A DNA stretch of 64,000 bases from Stenotrophomonas aracearum. GTDB lineage: Bacteria; Pseudomonadota; Gammaproteobacteria; Xanthomonadales; Xanthomonadaceae. Position numbers and translations under genes: made by a program. The notes beneath the pieces were generated by a model. That model made no database searches. It saw nothing but the letters and a program-made list of their open reading frames with translations, and had not been told where the DNA came from. Location: positions 2,181,001 through 2,245,000 of the forward strand of contig NZ_CP115543.1 in NCBI RefSeq assembly GCF_031834615.1, read 5' to 3'. Numbering within the stretch: the first letter of the stretch is position 1; each line of letters opens with the position of its first letter. Below, in pieces: positions 24,709 through 33,649 of the stretch.

Positions 24709-27700
24709 TCAGTTGCCGCTGCCCCCCTTGGCCAGGCCTGCGTTGCCACTGAGGCTGCCACTGAGCAGCAGGTCGTCTGCGGTGTTTACTGCGAGGGCTG
24801 CGCCAAGGTCGATCGCATTGGTGAGGTTCATGGCGCCCACGTCAGCCAGCGTGGAGGCGCCGGCGACGCTGAGCGTGCCGCCCCCCAATGCGGTGTCGCT
24901 GCCGATCGACAACGTACCGGCGTTGAGGGTGGTGCCGCCGCTGTAGCTGTTGGCGCCGGTGAGCGCCAGCGTGGAGGTTCCGTTCTTGACCAGCGCGCCG
25001 GCGCCGTCAATCGACCCGGACAGCGTGAGGTCGTTGCTGCCGGCGAACGTAAGCCCGCCGTTCAAGGTCACGGCGTTGCCCAGCGCCACGGCATTGCCGC
25101 TGTCGAGCGTGCCGTTGGCCACGATCAGCGCGCCGGAACCCAGCGCATCGGAGGCGTCAACGCGCACGGTGCCGTCGTTGAGCTGGGTGCCGCCGGCATA
25201 GCTGTTCGGCGAACCCAGGGTCAGCGTGGCCGCGCCGTTCTTGACCAGGCTGCCAGCGCCGCCGACGGCGCCGGAAAGAATGAGGTCATTGCTGCCGGCA
25301 ATCGACAGCGCGCCGGCCAGATCCACGGTGTTGCCCAGCGCCAGCGCGGTGCTGGCATCGAGCGTGGTCCCGTCGGCGGCTGACAGCTGGCCGGCGCCGA
25401 TGGCCTGGCCATTGCCCAGGATCAGGGTGCCGCCATTGAGTTGGGTGCCACCGGCATACGTGTTGGCGCCGTTGAGTACCAGCGTGCCGGACTCCAGTTT
25501 CTGGAGCGCGCCGCTGCCGACCAGCGGCACATCGAGCACTGCGGTCGCAGCCGCGCCTACGCGCACGGGGGTGGGTGCACCGTCGAGCTGCAGCTGGCCG
25601 TTGGCGCCCGCTACCAGCTGGTAGCCATCGATGGCGAACTGGAGGCCACGGGCCGCCTGCGTGCCTTCCACCGTGACCACGCCCGCCGAAACACCGCCGA
25701 ATACGGCAAAGTCGTTGGCCCAGCCGGCATTGACCAGCCCCTCAGCGCCGGTCCAGTTGGTGTCGCTGCCCCAGGTGCCGGTGCCGCCTTCGACCAGGCC
25801 ATTGGCCACTGTCTGCGTACCGTCCCAGAACTGCACGACCTCACCGGGCGCAGAGACCACCAGATTGATCTGCTGCCCGATGGCGGTCTGCAGTGCGAGC
25901 TGCGGCAGCGTGACGCCCGCCGGCAGGGTGCCGTAAAGCAGCCCGTTGTTGGTCAGGGCGCCGGTGTAGTCGATGAGCCGGTACACGCCACTGCCGAAGC
26001 CGCCGACGTCGCTGATATTGAGCGTGCCGTCGAGGGTGAGATTGCCGTTCACTGTAAGCAGGCCGTCACCGGGCACGCCGAGTCCGGCGTCGATGATCGA
26101 GCCGCCGGAAAGCGATAGATCGCCTGTGCTGAGCGTACTGCCGCTGGTCAGGCCGAGGCGACCGCCGTCGGCGATGGTGACCGGCGCGGTGATGCTACCG
26201 GCACCGCGCAGCGTGGCCCCATTGGCCACGTTGAGCGCCGTGGTTGCCAGGCTCCCGGCGACGTCGAACACCCCAGCGGTCACCGTGGTGCTGCCGCCCA
26301 GACTGCCGGTGCCGGCCAACTGGAACACGCCGCTGCCGATCTTCTCCAGGTTGCCTGCGCCGGTGAGCTGGCCGCCAAACACGCTGCTGGCGTCGTTGCC
26401 GCCGACCTGCAGGTTGGCGCCGGCCCCGATGCCGAGCGTACCGTCGCCGCTTACGGCCGCCAGGCTGCCACCACCGGCGAGGGTAAGCCCTGCCCCGCCC
26501 GCGATGATGACGCTCTGCGGCTGTCCCAGCGCACCGGGCGTGGCCGCCACGACCTGACCCACCTGGATGTCGAGATTGCCGTTGAAGGTGTTGTCGGCCT
26601 GCAACTGCAGTTCGCCTGCGCCGGTCTTGACCAGGTCGCCCGCCCCGCTGATCACCCCGCCCAGCGCCAGGCTGTCGGCGTTGTCGATGGTCAGCGCAGC
26701 GCCCAACGCGATCGCGTTGCCGACGCTCAGTGCGGCCCCGGTCGCCAGCCGCGAGGCGCCCTGTACGTTCAGAGCGCCGGTACCGAGCGCGCCGTTGTTG
26801 CCAAGCTGCAGGGTGCCCGCGTTGAGCGCAGTGCCGCCTGCATAGGTGTTGGCGGCGTTGAGCGCGAGCGTGGCCGCGCCGTCCTTGACCAGCCCGCCGG
26901 CACCATCGATCACGCCGCCCAGCGCGAGATCCTGGTTGCCGAGTACGTTGAGCGAGGCATTGAGTTGCACGGCGTTGCCGACGGCAACGGCCTGGGTGGC
27001 GTCCAGCGCCGCCGCACCGCTGACCAGCAGTGCGCCACTTCCCAGTGCACTGTTGCTGCCGAGCAGCAGGCTGCCTGCACCCAGCGTGGTGCCGCCGCTG
27101 TATCCATTGTTGCCGCCCAACGTGAGGGCGGCCGCACCGGTCTTGACCAGCGCGCCAGTGCCGTTGATCGGGCCACCCAGCACGAGGTTCTGGCTGCCCG
27201 GAAGATTCAGCGCGGCATTGAGCTGTACTGCATTGCCCAGCGAGACCGCCTGCGTAGCGTCCAGCACCGAGGCGCCGGCCACGGTCAGCGCGCCGCTGCC
27301 CAATGCCGTGTTGCCCCCCACCTGCACGGCGCCCCCGTTGACCGTGGTGCCGCCGCTGTAGGTGTTGTTGCCGGTGAGGGCCAGCGTGCCGGTGCCGAGC
27401 TTGGTGAGGCTGCCGGTCCCGGCGATGGTGCCTGCCAGGGCCAGCGGGTTGCCGCTGGCACCGACGCCGAGCGGACCGCTAAGGTTGATCGCGTTGCCGA
27501 GGCTCAGCGCAGCGGTGCCGTCGAGCTGGCCTCCGCTTGCGTTCAACGCACCGCTTCCCATTGCCGCGTTGTTCCCCAGTACCAGCCGTCCTGCACTGAT
27601 CGTAGTGCCGCCGGTGTAGGCGTTGGCGCCGGTCAGGGTGAGATCCGCTGCGCCGGTCTTGACCAGCCCACCGGCGCCGCTGAGCGGTCCGGTCAATGTG

Positions 27701-29142
27701 AGTGCACCCGTGCCCGGCAGGGTCAAACCAGCATTGAGGGTGAACGCATTGGCAAAGGTCAGGGCGCCCGCATTGGACAGGCTGCCGCCGTTGACCGTTA
27801 CCGCACCGGTGCTGAGCGCGGTGCTGTTGCCCAGTGCAATCGTGCCGGCGTTGAGCGTGGTGCCACCGGCGTAGGTATTGGCGCCGGCCAGGGTGAGCAC
27901 TCCGGTGCCGTTCTTGGTCAACGCGCCGGTGCCGCCCACAGGGCCCGCGAAGGTCAGGCTGTTTGCGCCCTGCACGGCAAGTCCGCCCGCGTCGAGCCGG
28001 ATCCCGTCGCTGGGCGCGAAGCTCAGGCCGGACGTGGTGGCTTCAAGCGCACCGCCGTTGCCGACGATCTGCCCGACGAACAGACCCGCGTTGCCGGTGA
28101 GCAGCGCGCCGCCATTGAGCTGCCCGACAGCGAATGTCCGGGTGCCGGTCAGGGTCCAGCTGCCGCTGCCCACCCGCAGGGTGTTGAAGTTGATGTAGCG
28201 GTCACTTTCCAGCACGCCTGTGCCGCTGGCACCCGCGTTGCCGGGATTCTGCAGGGCCAGTGTGTTGTTGCCGCCGCGGCCGCCGTCGACCACGCCGGTG
28301 GGCGCGAAATACAGCAGCCCGCCCGGCCCCAGCAGCTCCAGCGCGCCACCGCTGCCAGTGAAGGTGGAGCCGGTGACGGCGGTAAAGGTGTTGGTGCTGT
28401 TGGCACCCAGCGACACGCTGCCGTTGATGTTGCCGCTGTTGACGAAGGTGTTGCCTGCTGCCGAGGCCTGGAAAGCGATCCGCCCGTCGATGTTGCCGCT
28501 GTTGACCATGTTCACGCGGCCGCCGCCGCTGACCGCCACCACCGGAATGTCCGACCCCAGCAGGTTGACCCCGATCAGCGGCTGGCCGCCCATGATGCCG
28601 GCGTTGTTGATGTTGACCGTACCGTTGCTGGCGGTCGTGGCGCGCAGCGCCAGGCCGGTGAAATCAAGCAGGCTTACATTGGCGAGCGCGCCAGTGCCGT
28701 ACATGCGGCCGCCGGCCAGGTTGTTCACGGTCACCTGGGTGGCGGTGCTGTTGCCCACCACGGTACCGCTGCTCAGCAGCGAAATCAGGCCGAGCAGCGA
28801 AGGATCGATGTTGCCGGCATTGTTGAGCGTGACGTTGTCGCCGGTGAGCTGCAGCGCGGTGCCGCCGATGCCGAGCAGCACGCCGATGCTGGCACCGCTT
28901 TGCACGTTGACGGTGAGATTGCTCGCCGAGGATGCATAGGACGGAGCCAGCGGATTGGCGGCACCCGTGCAGGTGACGATCGCCCCATTTGTCGTACACG
29001 CGGCCTTGGCGGTTGGTATTGCGGTGACCGCTGACATTGCGAGCAGCACAGTCAGTACGCTGACGCCCAGTGGATGGCGCCGAAGCCGCGGAGAACGGGA
29101 AGGAACCACCTGGACGCCGCGCTTCACTCGTACCTGTTGCAT
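24709..29142 (-). CDS. Autotransporter adhesin, N-terminal part with signal peptide and passenger repeats
   Basis: Extended signal peptide of about 51 residues (MQQVRVKRGVQVVPSRSPRL...AMSAVTAIPTAKA-A), typical of very large autotransporters. ATG 29142 has GGAGA 8 bases upstream and is preferred to an ATG at 29169. Then a beta-helix passenger with at least nine units of LxKxGxxxLxLxGANTYxGGTT, period about 255-258 bases. The frame ends at TGA 24709 just after LAKGGSG. Adding one G to the six-G run gives LAKGGQRQLTLSG, which restores the repeat register exactly and joins the downstream frame. The whole gene would encode about 2870 residues. Confidence 0.9.
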   Translation of the reverse strand: MQQVRVKRGVQVVPSRSPRLRRHPLGVSVLTVLLAMSAVTAIPTAKAACTTNGAIVTCTGAANPLAPSYASSASNLTVNVQSGASIGVLLGIGGTALQLTGDNVTLNNAGNIDPSLLGLISLLSSGTVVGNSTATQVTVNNLAGGRMYGTGALANVSLLDFTGLALRATTASNGTVNINNAGIMGGQPLIGVNLLGSDIPVVAVSGGGRVNMVNSGNIDGRIAFQASAAGNTFVNSGNINGSVSLGANSTNTFTAVTGSTFTGSGGALELLGPGGLLYFAPTGVVDGGRGGNNTLALQNPGNAGASGTGVLESDRYINFNTLRVGSGSWTLTGTRTFAVGQLNGGALLTGNAGLFVGQIVGNGGALEATTSGLSFAPSDGIRLDAGGLAVQGANSLTFAGPVGGTGALTKNGTGVLTLAGANTYAGGTTLNAGTIALGNSTALSTGAVTVNGGSLSNAGALTFANAFTLNAGLTLPGTGALTLTGPLSGAGGLVKTGAADLTLTGANAYTGGTTISAGRLVLGNNAAMGSGALNASGGQLDGTAALSLGNAINLSGPLGVGASGNPLALAGTIAGTGSLTKLGTGTLALTGNNTYSGGTTVNGGAVQVGGNTALGSGALTVAGASVLDATQAVSLGNAVQLNAALNLPGSQNLVLGGPINGTGALVKTGAAALTLGGNNGYSGGTTLGAGSLLLGSNSALGSGALLVSGAAALDATQAVAVGNAVQLNASLNVLGNQDLALGGVIDGAGGLVKDGAATLALNAANTYAGGTALNAGTLQLGNNGALGTGALNVQGASRLATGAALSVGNAIALGAALTIDNADSLALGGVISGAGDLVKTGAGELQLQADNTFNGNLDIQVGQVVAATPGALGQPQSVIIAGGAGLTLAGGGSLAAVSGDGTLGIGAGANLQVGGNDASSVFGGQLTGAGNLEKIGSGVFQLAGTGSLGGSTTVTAGVFDVAGSLATTALNVANGATLRGAGSITAPVTIADGGRLGLTSGSTLSTGDLSLSGGSIIDAGLGVPGDGLLTVNGNLTLDGTLNISDVGGFGSGVYRLIDYTGALTNNGLLYGTLPAGVTLPQLALQTAIGQQINLVVSAPGEVVQFWDGTQTVANGLVEGGTGTWGSDTNWTGAEGLVNAGWANDFAVFGGVSAGVVTVEGTQAARGLQFAIDGYQLVAGANGQLQLDGAPTPVRVGAAATAVLDVPLVGSGALQKLESGTLVLNGANTYAGGTQLNGGTLILGNGQAIGAGQLSAADGTTLDASTALALGNTVDLAGALSIAGSNDLILSGAVGGAGSLVKNGAATLTLGSPNSYAGGTQLNDGTVRVDASDALGSGALIVANGTLDSGNAVALGNAVTLNGGLTFAGSNDLTLSGSIDGAGALVKNGTSTLALTGANSYSGGTTLNAGTLSIGSDTALGGGTLSVAGASTLADVGAMNLTNAIDLGAALAVNTADDLLLSGSLSGNAGLAKGGSGN
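24722..24727 (-). other. Six-base C run at the autotransporter frame break
   Basis: CCCCCC on the plus strand, GGGGGG in the coding strand. The N-terminal frame stops 13 bases beyond it, while the C-terminal frame is open through it. A one-base difference here explains the split gene: either a sequencing/assembly error, a recent mutation, or slip-prone on/off switching. Confidence 0.8.
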
Positions 29143-29535
29143 CGCATTTCTCCAATGAACGACAGGCACAGTCGTGCCTGGGGGACTTCAATAGGGAATC
29201 AGCGGGCCGTGCCGCCGTCGCGAGGTATGAGCAGTGTTGGAAACGTCGTCCGGTGCGCTCGCCGCATGCGTCCGCTGCTGCGGATGTGCGTGTCTCGTGC
29301 GATTCATCCTGGGTGCGAAGCGGTGAACGGCACGTTGGACGTCGCCATGAAAAGCGAGTAGTGCGTCACCCTTTATCCGATTACCGACGTTTCGGTTTCT
29401 AAACGCAATCAGTGAAATGAAATCACGATAGCTTTCACAGCTGCGTGCGATACGCGCCTGATTACATCAACTTGCACCCGCATTGAATGCATATCTTCCT
29501 ATGTGCAGTCCATGCAGACCGTGCCGTCTGGCGTT
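29143..29535. promoter_or_regulatory. Upstream region of the autotransporter gene
   Basis: 393 bases without a supported gene, containing the autotransporter promoter. The part 29390-29510 is clearly AT-richer than the surroundings, as expected for a promoter, but I cannot name a -10/-35 pair with confidence. The small open frames here show no protein features. Confidence 0.45.
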
Positions 29536-29826
29536 TCAGGCGCGCGCCAAGGCAAACCAGCGATACCCAACGTAGATGCCTACGGCGACGATGGGTGCCA
29601 TGCAAAGCCATAGCGGCAGCTTGAGCAGGAAGAACATGAGCGCGGCGACGGCGAATGCGGCGATGCCGAGGCCTATCGCCCATGCATTGAGCACCACCAT
29701 ATCCGCGGCGTCGTCCTGCCAGGCGTTTTGCGGGCGGCCCCGTGCGCTGCGCTGGCGGCGCAGCAGCCACACGTCGGTTACGAAGTCGACGATGCCTTCG
29801 AGAAGGTCTCCGATGATGCCGGCCAT
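29536..29826 (-). CDS. Small two-segment membrane protein
   Basis: 96 residues, not recognised. From ATG 29826 (AAGGA 7 bases upstream): amphipathic start MAGIIGDLLEGIVDFVTDVWLLRRQR, a polar Arg-rich stretch, and two hydrophobic segments (about residues 47-66 and 70-90) ending in YRWFALARA. The longer frame from 29931 runs over a SMAG palindrome and is not credible. Same strand as the next upstream gene, with the SMAG copy between them. Confidence 0.75.
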   Translation of the reverse strand: MAGIIGDLLEGIVDFVTDVWLLRRQRSARGRPQNAWQDDAADMVVLNAWAIGLGIAAFAVAALMFFLLKLPLWLCMAPIVAVGIYVGYRWFALARA

Positions 29827-29894
29827 GGTCGATCCTTGAGATGGGCGTTGTGGCGCTATCTTTCGGTGCCGGCGCGTTTCGGTCAAGTGTGGGT

Positions 29895-29919
29895 GGAGCC
29901 GGCCGGCGGCCGGCACTAC
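29895..29919. repeat. SMAG/REP palindrome (reverse orientation)
   Basis: GGAGCCGGCCGGCGGCCGG then CACTAC; the same element as 13612-13636. It lies between the stop of the 227-residue protein gene (29928) and the start of the 96-residue membrane protein (29826). Confidence 0.85.
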
Positions 29920-29927
29920 GCCAAGGG

Positions 29928-30611
29928 TCAACGCAGGTCGGCTTCGGGGGCCAGGGTGTGGATGACCTTGCCTTGGGCGTCGAGGAATTCGATGGCGCCG
30001 TAACCTTCCTGGGTGACGGTCAGGCGCAAGCGTGGACGGTCGGACTTGTCATTCAAGGCTATGGCCGGGGTGCCGTCGGCGCCTACCAGCATTTCAATGC
30101 GGGTGGGCGTAGCCACCCCGGGAATGAGGCGGTTGTCGAGCCTGGGTTCGCGGATCAGGGGCGGTGCCTGGTTGATCGAGAACCGGACTTCGCCGTCGGG
30201 CGATACACGCCAGCCGATCGCGTCCATTGCCGGGTGGTCCAGTGCCAGCACGGCCATGCCGCCGTTGACGTCGGCGGTGCCGAAGCCGCCGCGCTCGCTG
30301 CCCTTGTCGTCATAGAGGACCATGCCGGCGACGTTGAAGGCGCGCTTGTACTGGATGCCGTCGATGATCGGCGCCGGGGTCTGCCCGGACAGGGTCATCC
30401 GGATGGTGCCCTTCTCGTCGACGATGTCGATGCGGCGCGCGGTGATGCGGTCGTTGTCAGGCTTTTCGACGTGCGTCTGCGGGGATTTGTCGACGATGAG
30501 CTTTTGAAGCTGTTCAACGCTGGGTCGCTTGGGCCCCGGGGCGTCGGTTGCATACGCGTTGAGGGCCAGGGTGCCGAGGAGTGCGAGGGCCGTGCTGCCG
30601 ATCAACTGCAT
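29928..30611 (-). CDS. Exported hypothetical protein, 227 residues
   Basis: Not assigned to a characterised family. Signal peptide MQLIGSTALALLGTLALNAYA-T. The body contains repeated beta motifs of the kind RIDIVDEKGTIRMTLSG, GMVLYDDKGSERGGFGTADVNGGMAVLALDH, and IEFLDAQGKVIHTLAPE: three or four short D-x-x-G strand-turn-strand units. Homologues of this type occur as conserved proteins of unknown role in several Proteobacteria. I chose ATG 30611 (GGAAG upstream) because the signal peptide starts there; the open frame continues upstream across SMAG palindromes. Confidence 0.8.
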   Translation of the reverse strand: MQLIGSTALALLGTLALNAYATDAPGPKRPSVEQLQKLIVDKSPQTHVEKPDNDRITARRIDIVDEKGTIRMTLSGQTPAPIIDGIQYKRAFNVAGMVLYDDKGSERGGFGTADVNGGMAVLALDHPAMDAIGWRVSPDGEVRFSINQAPPLIREPRLDNRLIPGVATPTRIEMLVGADGTPAIALNDKSDRPRLRLTVTQEGYGAIEFLDAQGKVIHTLAPEADLR

Positions 30612-30696
30612 GCTGCTTCCATTCCGGTGGGTGATATGGAACGTGACGATACCGGTGATGGGGGCGCAGGCCCCGCTGCCTTGCAGCATGGTGTAC

Positions 30697-30788
30697 GTGG
30701 GACACGCATGGCGTGTCTCTACGCGGAGGGGTTCATGGGGACACGCGTTGCGAGTGTGCTGTGTAGCGACACGCCATGCGTGTCCCAC
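30697..30788. repeat. Inverted pair of SMAG-like palindromes
   Basis: Copies at 30697-30722 (GTGGGACACGCATGGCGTGTC then TCTAC) and 30763-30788 (GTAGCGACACGCC then ATGCGTGTCCCAC) face each other and are nearly complementary. They can form one 25-base stem or two hairpins. This is a second SMAG subtype, with the core GACACGC-ATGGC-GTGTC instead of GCCGGCC. Lies in the 248-base gap 30612-30859. Confidence 0.78.
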
Positions 30789-30859
30789 GAGATCCCTCCG
30801 GCGCCAGAAACGCAACAGGCCACCCAAAGGATGGCCTGTCGCATTCAATGGCGGGCCAA

Positions 30860-30931
30860 TCAGGTAAAGATCGCCCACAGGATCAGCAGCGGAATCGGCA
30901 CGCCCAGTGCCCACAGCAGCAACATCTTCAT
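30860..30931 (-). CDS. Very small hydrophobic protein, 23 residues
   Basis: MKMLLLWALGVPIPLLILWA followed by IFT and a stop: a single membrane-spanning segment. ATG 30931 is preceded by a clear AGGAGA about 6 bases upstream, much better than chance. It lies 25 bases after the stop of the 357-residue membrane protein on the same strand, so they probably share a transcript. Too short for standard gene finders. The product may be a membrane small protein that modulates a partner; function unknown. Confidence 0.6.
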   Translation of the reverse strand: MKMLLLWALGVPIPLLILWAIFT

Positions 30932-30956
30932 TTTGGTTCTCCTCTACTCGTTCTCG

Positions 30957-32030
30957 TTACAGGTCGCGGCGACGGCCGCCCCATGTGGCAGTGAGGCTGG
31001 CAAAGAAGGCGCCGATCAGCAGGGTGATGAACAGCCACAGCGCGGCGTAAGCGGTGGCCTTGCGGGCATCATCCGCCGCCTGCTTGGCGGTGTTCTTCGC
31101 CTCTTCCAGCGCAGCGCGCATGCGGGTCTGGATGTCGGCCACGCGTGCTTCGGCTTCGGCCTGGCTCATGCCGGTTTCACGGGCGATCAGCTGGCCGAGG
31201 TATTGCTGGTCGGCCGGACTCAGGCCCTGCGACTGCAGGCTGGTGACGATGATGCGGTTCACTTCGGCACGCACTTCACGGCGGTCGCCCGGACCAGCGC
31301 CCGGCAACGGACGCGGCGGCGGCGCCATGCGCGGCGCGGGGGCACCGGCGACGGTCGGACCGGCCACACCGGCCGGCGGCACGGGCGGCGCGGCCGGATC
31401 GACCGGACCCATCGGCGCAGCGCCAGGGCCGGCGTCCGGACCCGGGGCACGGCGGAACAGCGAGTCCACCCAGTAGCCCAGGTCGCCTTCCCGCGAATCC
31501 ATCGCAGCTGCGGAACCTGCGCCCGCCGCTGCTACGCCGGCGGTGGACGCGGCAGCACCAGCAGTGGCACCGGCAACCTTCGCACCAACGCCGAGCACGC
31601 CGCCAATGGCGGAGGTAAGCAGGCCGGCGGTCAGCAGCGTGGCCACGGCCCAGGAAACGAAGCCATGCGCGGTGTCGCGGAAGTAGGTTTCATCGCCATG
31701 CAGGCGGGTCCACTTGGTGCGCAGGCGACCGGCCAGGTAGCCGCCCAGGCCGGACTCGGCCAGCGCGGTGAAGGTCAGCCACGCGATGCTGCCCCAGCCA
31801 AAGGTTTCCTTGGTGACGCCCTCGAACGACCACGGCGACACCGAGGACAGGCCCAGGCCAACACCGAGAATAAGAAGAATCAGCGAGAGAGCCGCCGCCG
31901 CGGCAGCGCCCGCGAAAATGGCACCCCACGACACCGCGCTTTCCGGCGCGCTGGGTACCACGGTTTCATTGATGATCGCGACATCGGGCGCCACCGCGCC
32001 ACGTTCGGGGTATTCCATTCGGGTGTTCAT
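30957..32030 (-). CDS. Conserved multi-pass membrane protein, 357 residues
   Basis: Not functionally characterised. Cytoplasmic N-terminus with SAPESAVSWGAIFAGAAAAAALSLILLILGVGLGLSSVSPW (first membrane segment about residues 34-60), a GGYLAGRLR loop, a second and third segment (about 83-100 and 122-147), then an Ala/Gly/Pro-rich low-complexity stretch (about 148-240), a helical coiled region with SQAEAEARVADIQTRMRAALEEAKNTAKQAADDARK, and a final segment near the C-terminus. Related proteins are often annotated as PhnA-like membrane proteins. Begins at ATG 32030. Confidence 0.8.
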   Translation of the reverse strand: MNTRMEYPERGAVAPDVAIINETVVPSAPESAVSWGAIFAGAAAAAALSLILLILGVGLGLSSVSPWSFEGVTKETFGWGSIAWLTFTALAESGLGGYLAGRLRTKWTRLHGDETYFRDTAHGFVSWAVATLLTAGLLTSAIGGVLGVGAKVAGATAGAAASTAGVAAAGAGSAAAMDSREGDLGYWVDSLFRRAPGPDAGPGAAPMGPVDPAAPPVPPAGVAGPTVAGAPAPRMAPPPRPLPGAGPGDRREVRAEVNRIIVTSLQSQGLSPADQQYLGQLIARETGMSQAEAEARVADIQTRMRAALEEAKNTAKQAADDARKATAYAALWLFITLLIGAFFASLTATWGGRRRDL

Positions 32031-32132
32031 CGGTACGTGCTTCTCCGGTCTTGAACTGCGACTGCAGCTGTAAGCCGGAGGCTGCGCGATGCGTCGTGAA
32101 CGCGGCGAGACCCGGGAATCTGCGCGATGTGA

Positions 32133-33524
32133 TTACGACGCGCTGTCGCCCATCACGCGCGGCAATGCAAGTTCGAATGTGGCGCCTTCGCCCGGCGCGG
32201 ACGTAATTGTGACGAAGCCCCCGGCCTGCCGTACCGCGCTATGGACCTGCGGCAACCCGAGACCTGAGCCCTCACCGGGCGGCTTGGTGGTGAAATACAC
32301 CTCGAACACGCGCGCCATCACCTCCTCGCTCATGCCGCAGCCCGTATCCGACACGCATAGGGTGAGGTAGGAACCGGGGACCCGTGCGGTACTGCTGTCG
32401 TCGCCCGGGACGACCCTATGGCCCGTGGTCACCCGGATGGTGTCGCCCGACGTGCAGGCGTCGCGCGCGTTGACCACCAGGTTCAGCAGCGCCCGCTCCA
32501 GGGTGTTGCGGTCGACCATCGCACAACAGGTGGAGTCGCCCGGATCCACGACAAGCTCGATGCCCTGCCCAACCGCCTGATGCAGGAGTGGCTCCATTTT
32601 CGTCACCATCGCCGCCAGCTCGACGGCCTCGGGACGGTACGGATGCTGGCGCGCGAAACCAATAAGCCGTTGCGACATTTCGGCGCCCTGCTCCAGCGCG
32701 GCTTCGGCAACGGTCAGCAGCCCGGTGTTCTTCGGCCCCAGCTCGCCACTGGCCATGACCAGATCGATCGCGGTCGTGGCCGAGTGCAGGAAGTTGTTGA
32801 GGTCATGTACCACGCCGGCCAGCAGCTGCCCCACCGCTTCGCCCTTCTGGGCATGTTCGGCAATGAGTTCCGCCGCACGCTGGGCGGCCACGGCGAAGTC
32901 CCGGCCCTGGCTCACCTGGAAGTGACGCACCTCCAGTTCCTGATACGCCAGGTTGGTCGCCAACAGCCGCGACTGGCTTTCGCGCAGGGTATTGATGAGG
33001 GTGGCCTCGCGCGTTGCCGCGTTGGCGAGCAGCGCCCCGGCTTCATCGGCTTTTGCATCGAACGCAGCGCCAAGTACATCGGCAGCGGCGAGTGCTGCAT
33101 TGCGCGCGGTGACATCGGAACTGACCGCGAGCACGCCGATGATCCGGCCATCGTCACGCAGCGGGCCAACGCGCACCCTCCAGTCGCGCAGCATGCCCTG
33201 CCCGTCCAGCGCGGAAGCCTCGAAGCCTGCCTTCTCTCCGCGCAGCGCAGCGGAGAGAGCGTGTTCGACCAGCGATTGGGTGGCCAGCGGCCAGAGCGCC
33301 TTCCATTTCCTGCCGAGCATGTCCGACGGCTGTTGGGCCCGGAACAGCTTCAGTCCGTTGTCATTGATGGCGACAACGGTTCCGGCAAGGTCCAACTCTT
33401 TGACGCAGTCCTCAGACAACTCCACGATCTGGCGGTATCGATCCATCAATCCATCGGGTGTAAACGGTTGTAGGAAGATTATCACCGGGTGATTGCCGCG
33501 TGAGTACTGCGGAACCTGAATCAT
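32133..33524 (-). CDS. PAS-domain sensor histidine kinase
   Basis: 463 residues, soluble. PAS domain about 30-140 (LAGTVVAINDNGLKLF to GVLAVSSDVTARN), coiled coil 145-225, HisKA-type H-box GVVHDLNNFLHS with phospho-acceptor His240, and an ATPase domain with N-box LNLVVNARDAC (Asn352), G1 DTGCGM (393-398) and G2 GEGSGLGL (417-424). The H-box HDLNN is of the HDxNN type seen in LOV/PAS kinases. No response regulator gene is adjacent, so it is an orphan. ATG 33524 has AAGGG upstream; Met27 (33446) is an alternative. A plain PAS fold is seen, but no LOV cysteine motif. Confidence 0.92.
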   Translation of the reverse strand: MIQVPQYSRGNHPVIIFLQPFTPDGLMDRYRQIVELSEDCVKELDLAGTVVAINDNGLKLFRAQQPSDMLGRKWKALWPLATQSLVEHALSAALRGEKAGFEASALDGQGMLRDWRVRVGPLRDDGRIIGVLAVSSDVTARNAALAAADVLGAAFDAKADEAGALLANAATREATLINTLRESQSRLLATNLAYQELEVRHFQVSQGRDFAVAAQRAAELIAEHAQKGEAVGQLLAGVVHDLNNFLHSATTAIDLVMASGELGPKNTGLLTVAEAALEQGAEMSQRLIGFARQHPYRPEAVELAAMVTKMEPLLHQAVGQGIELVVDPGDSTCCAMVDRNTLERALLNLVVNARDACTSGDTIRVTTGHRVVPGDDSSTARVPGSYLTLCVSDTGCGMSEEVMARVFEVYFTTKPPGEGSGLGLPQVHSAVRQAGGFVTITSAPGEGATFELALPRVMGDSAS

Positions 33525-33569
33525 TCATTCCCTTGCCGCATCGATCCCTGCGATCGCGGACCTGGACGC

Positions 33570-33649
33570 GTAGCGACACGCCGCGCGTGACCTCGCGATG
33601 TCTGATCGCGCGATGAGGGGATACGTGGACACGCATGGCGTGTCGCTAC
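33570..33649. repeat. Inverted pair of SMAG-like palindromes at the esterase stop
   Basis: 33570-33592 (GTAGCGACACGCC...GCGTG) and the reverse copy 33625-33649 (GTGGACACGCATGGCGTGTC then GCTAC). The GTAG head of the second copy, read on the minus strand, contains the TAG stop of the esterase gene (33646-33648). Same subtype as the pair near 30700. Confidence 0.8.
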
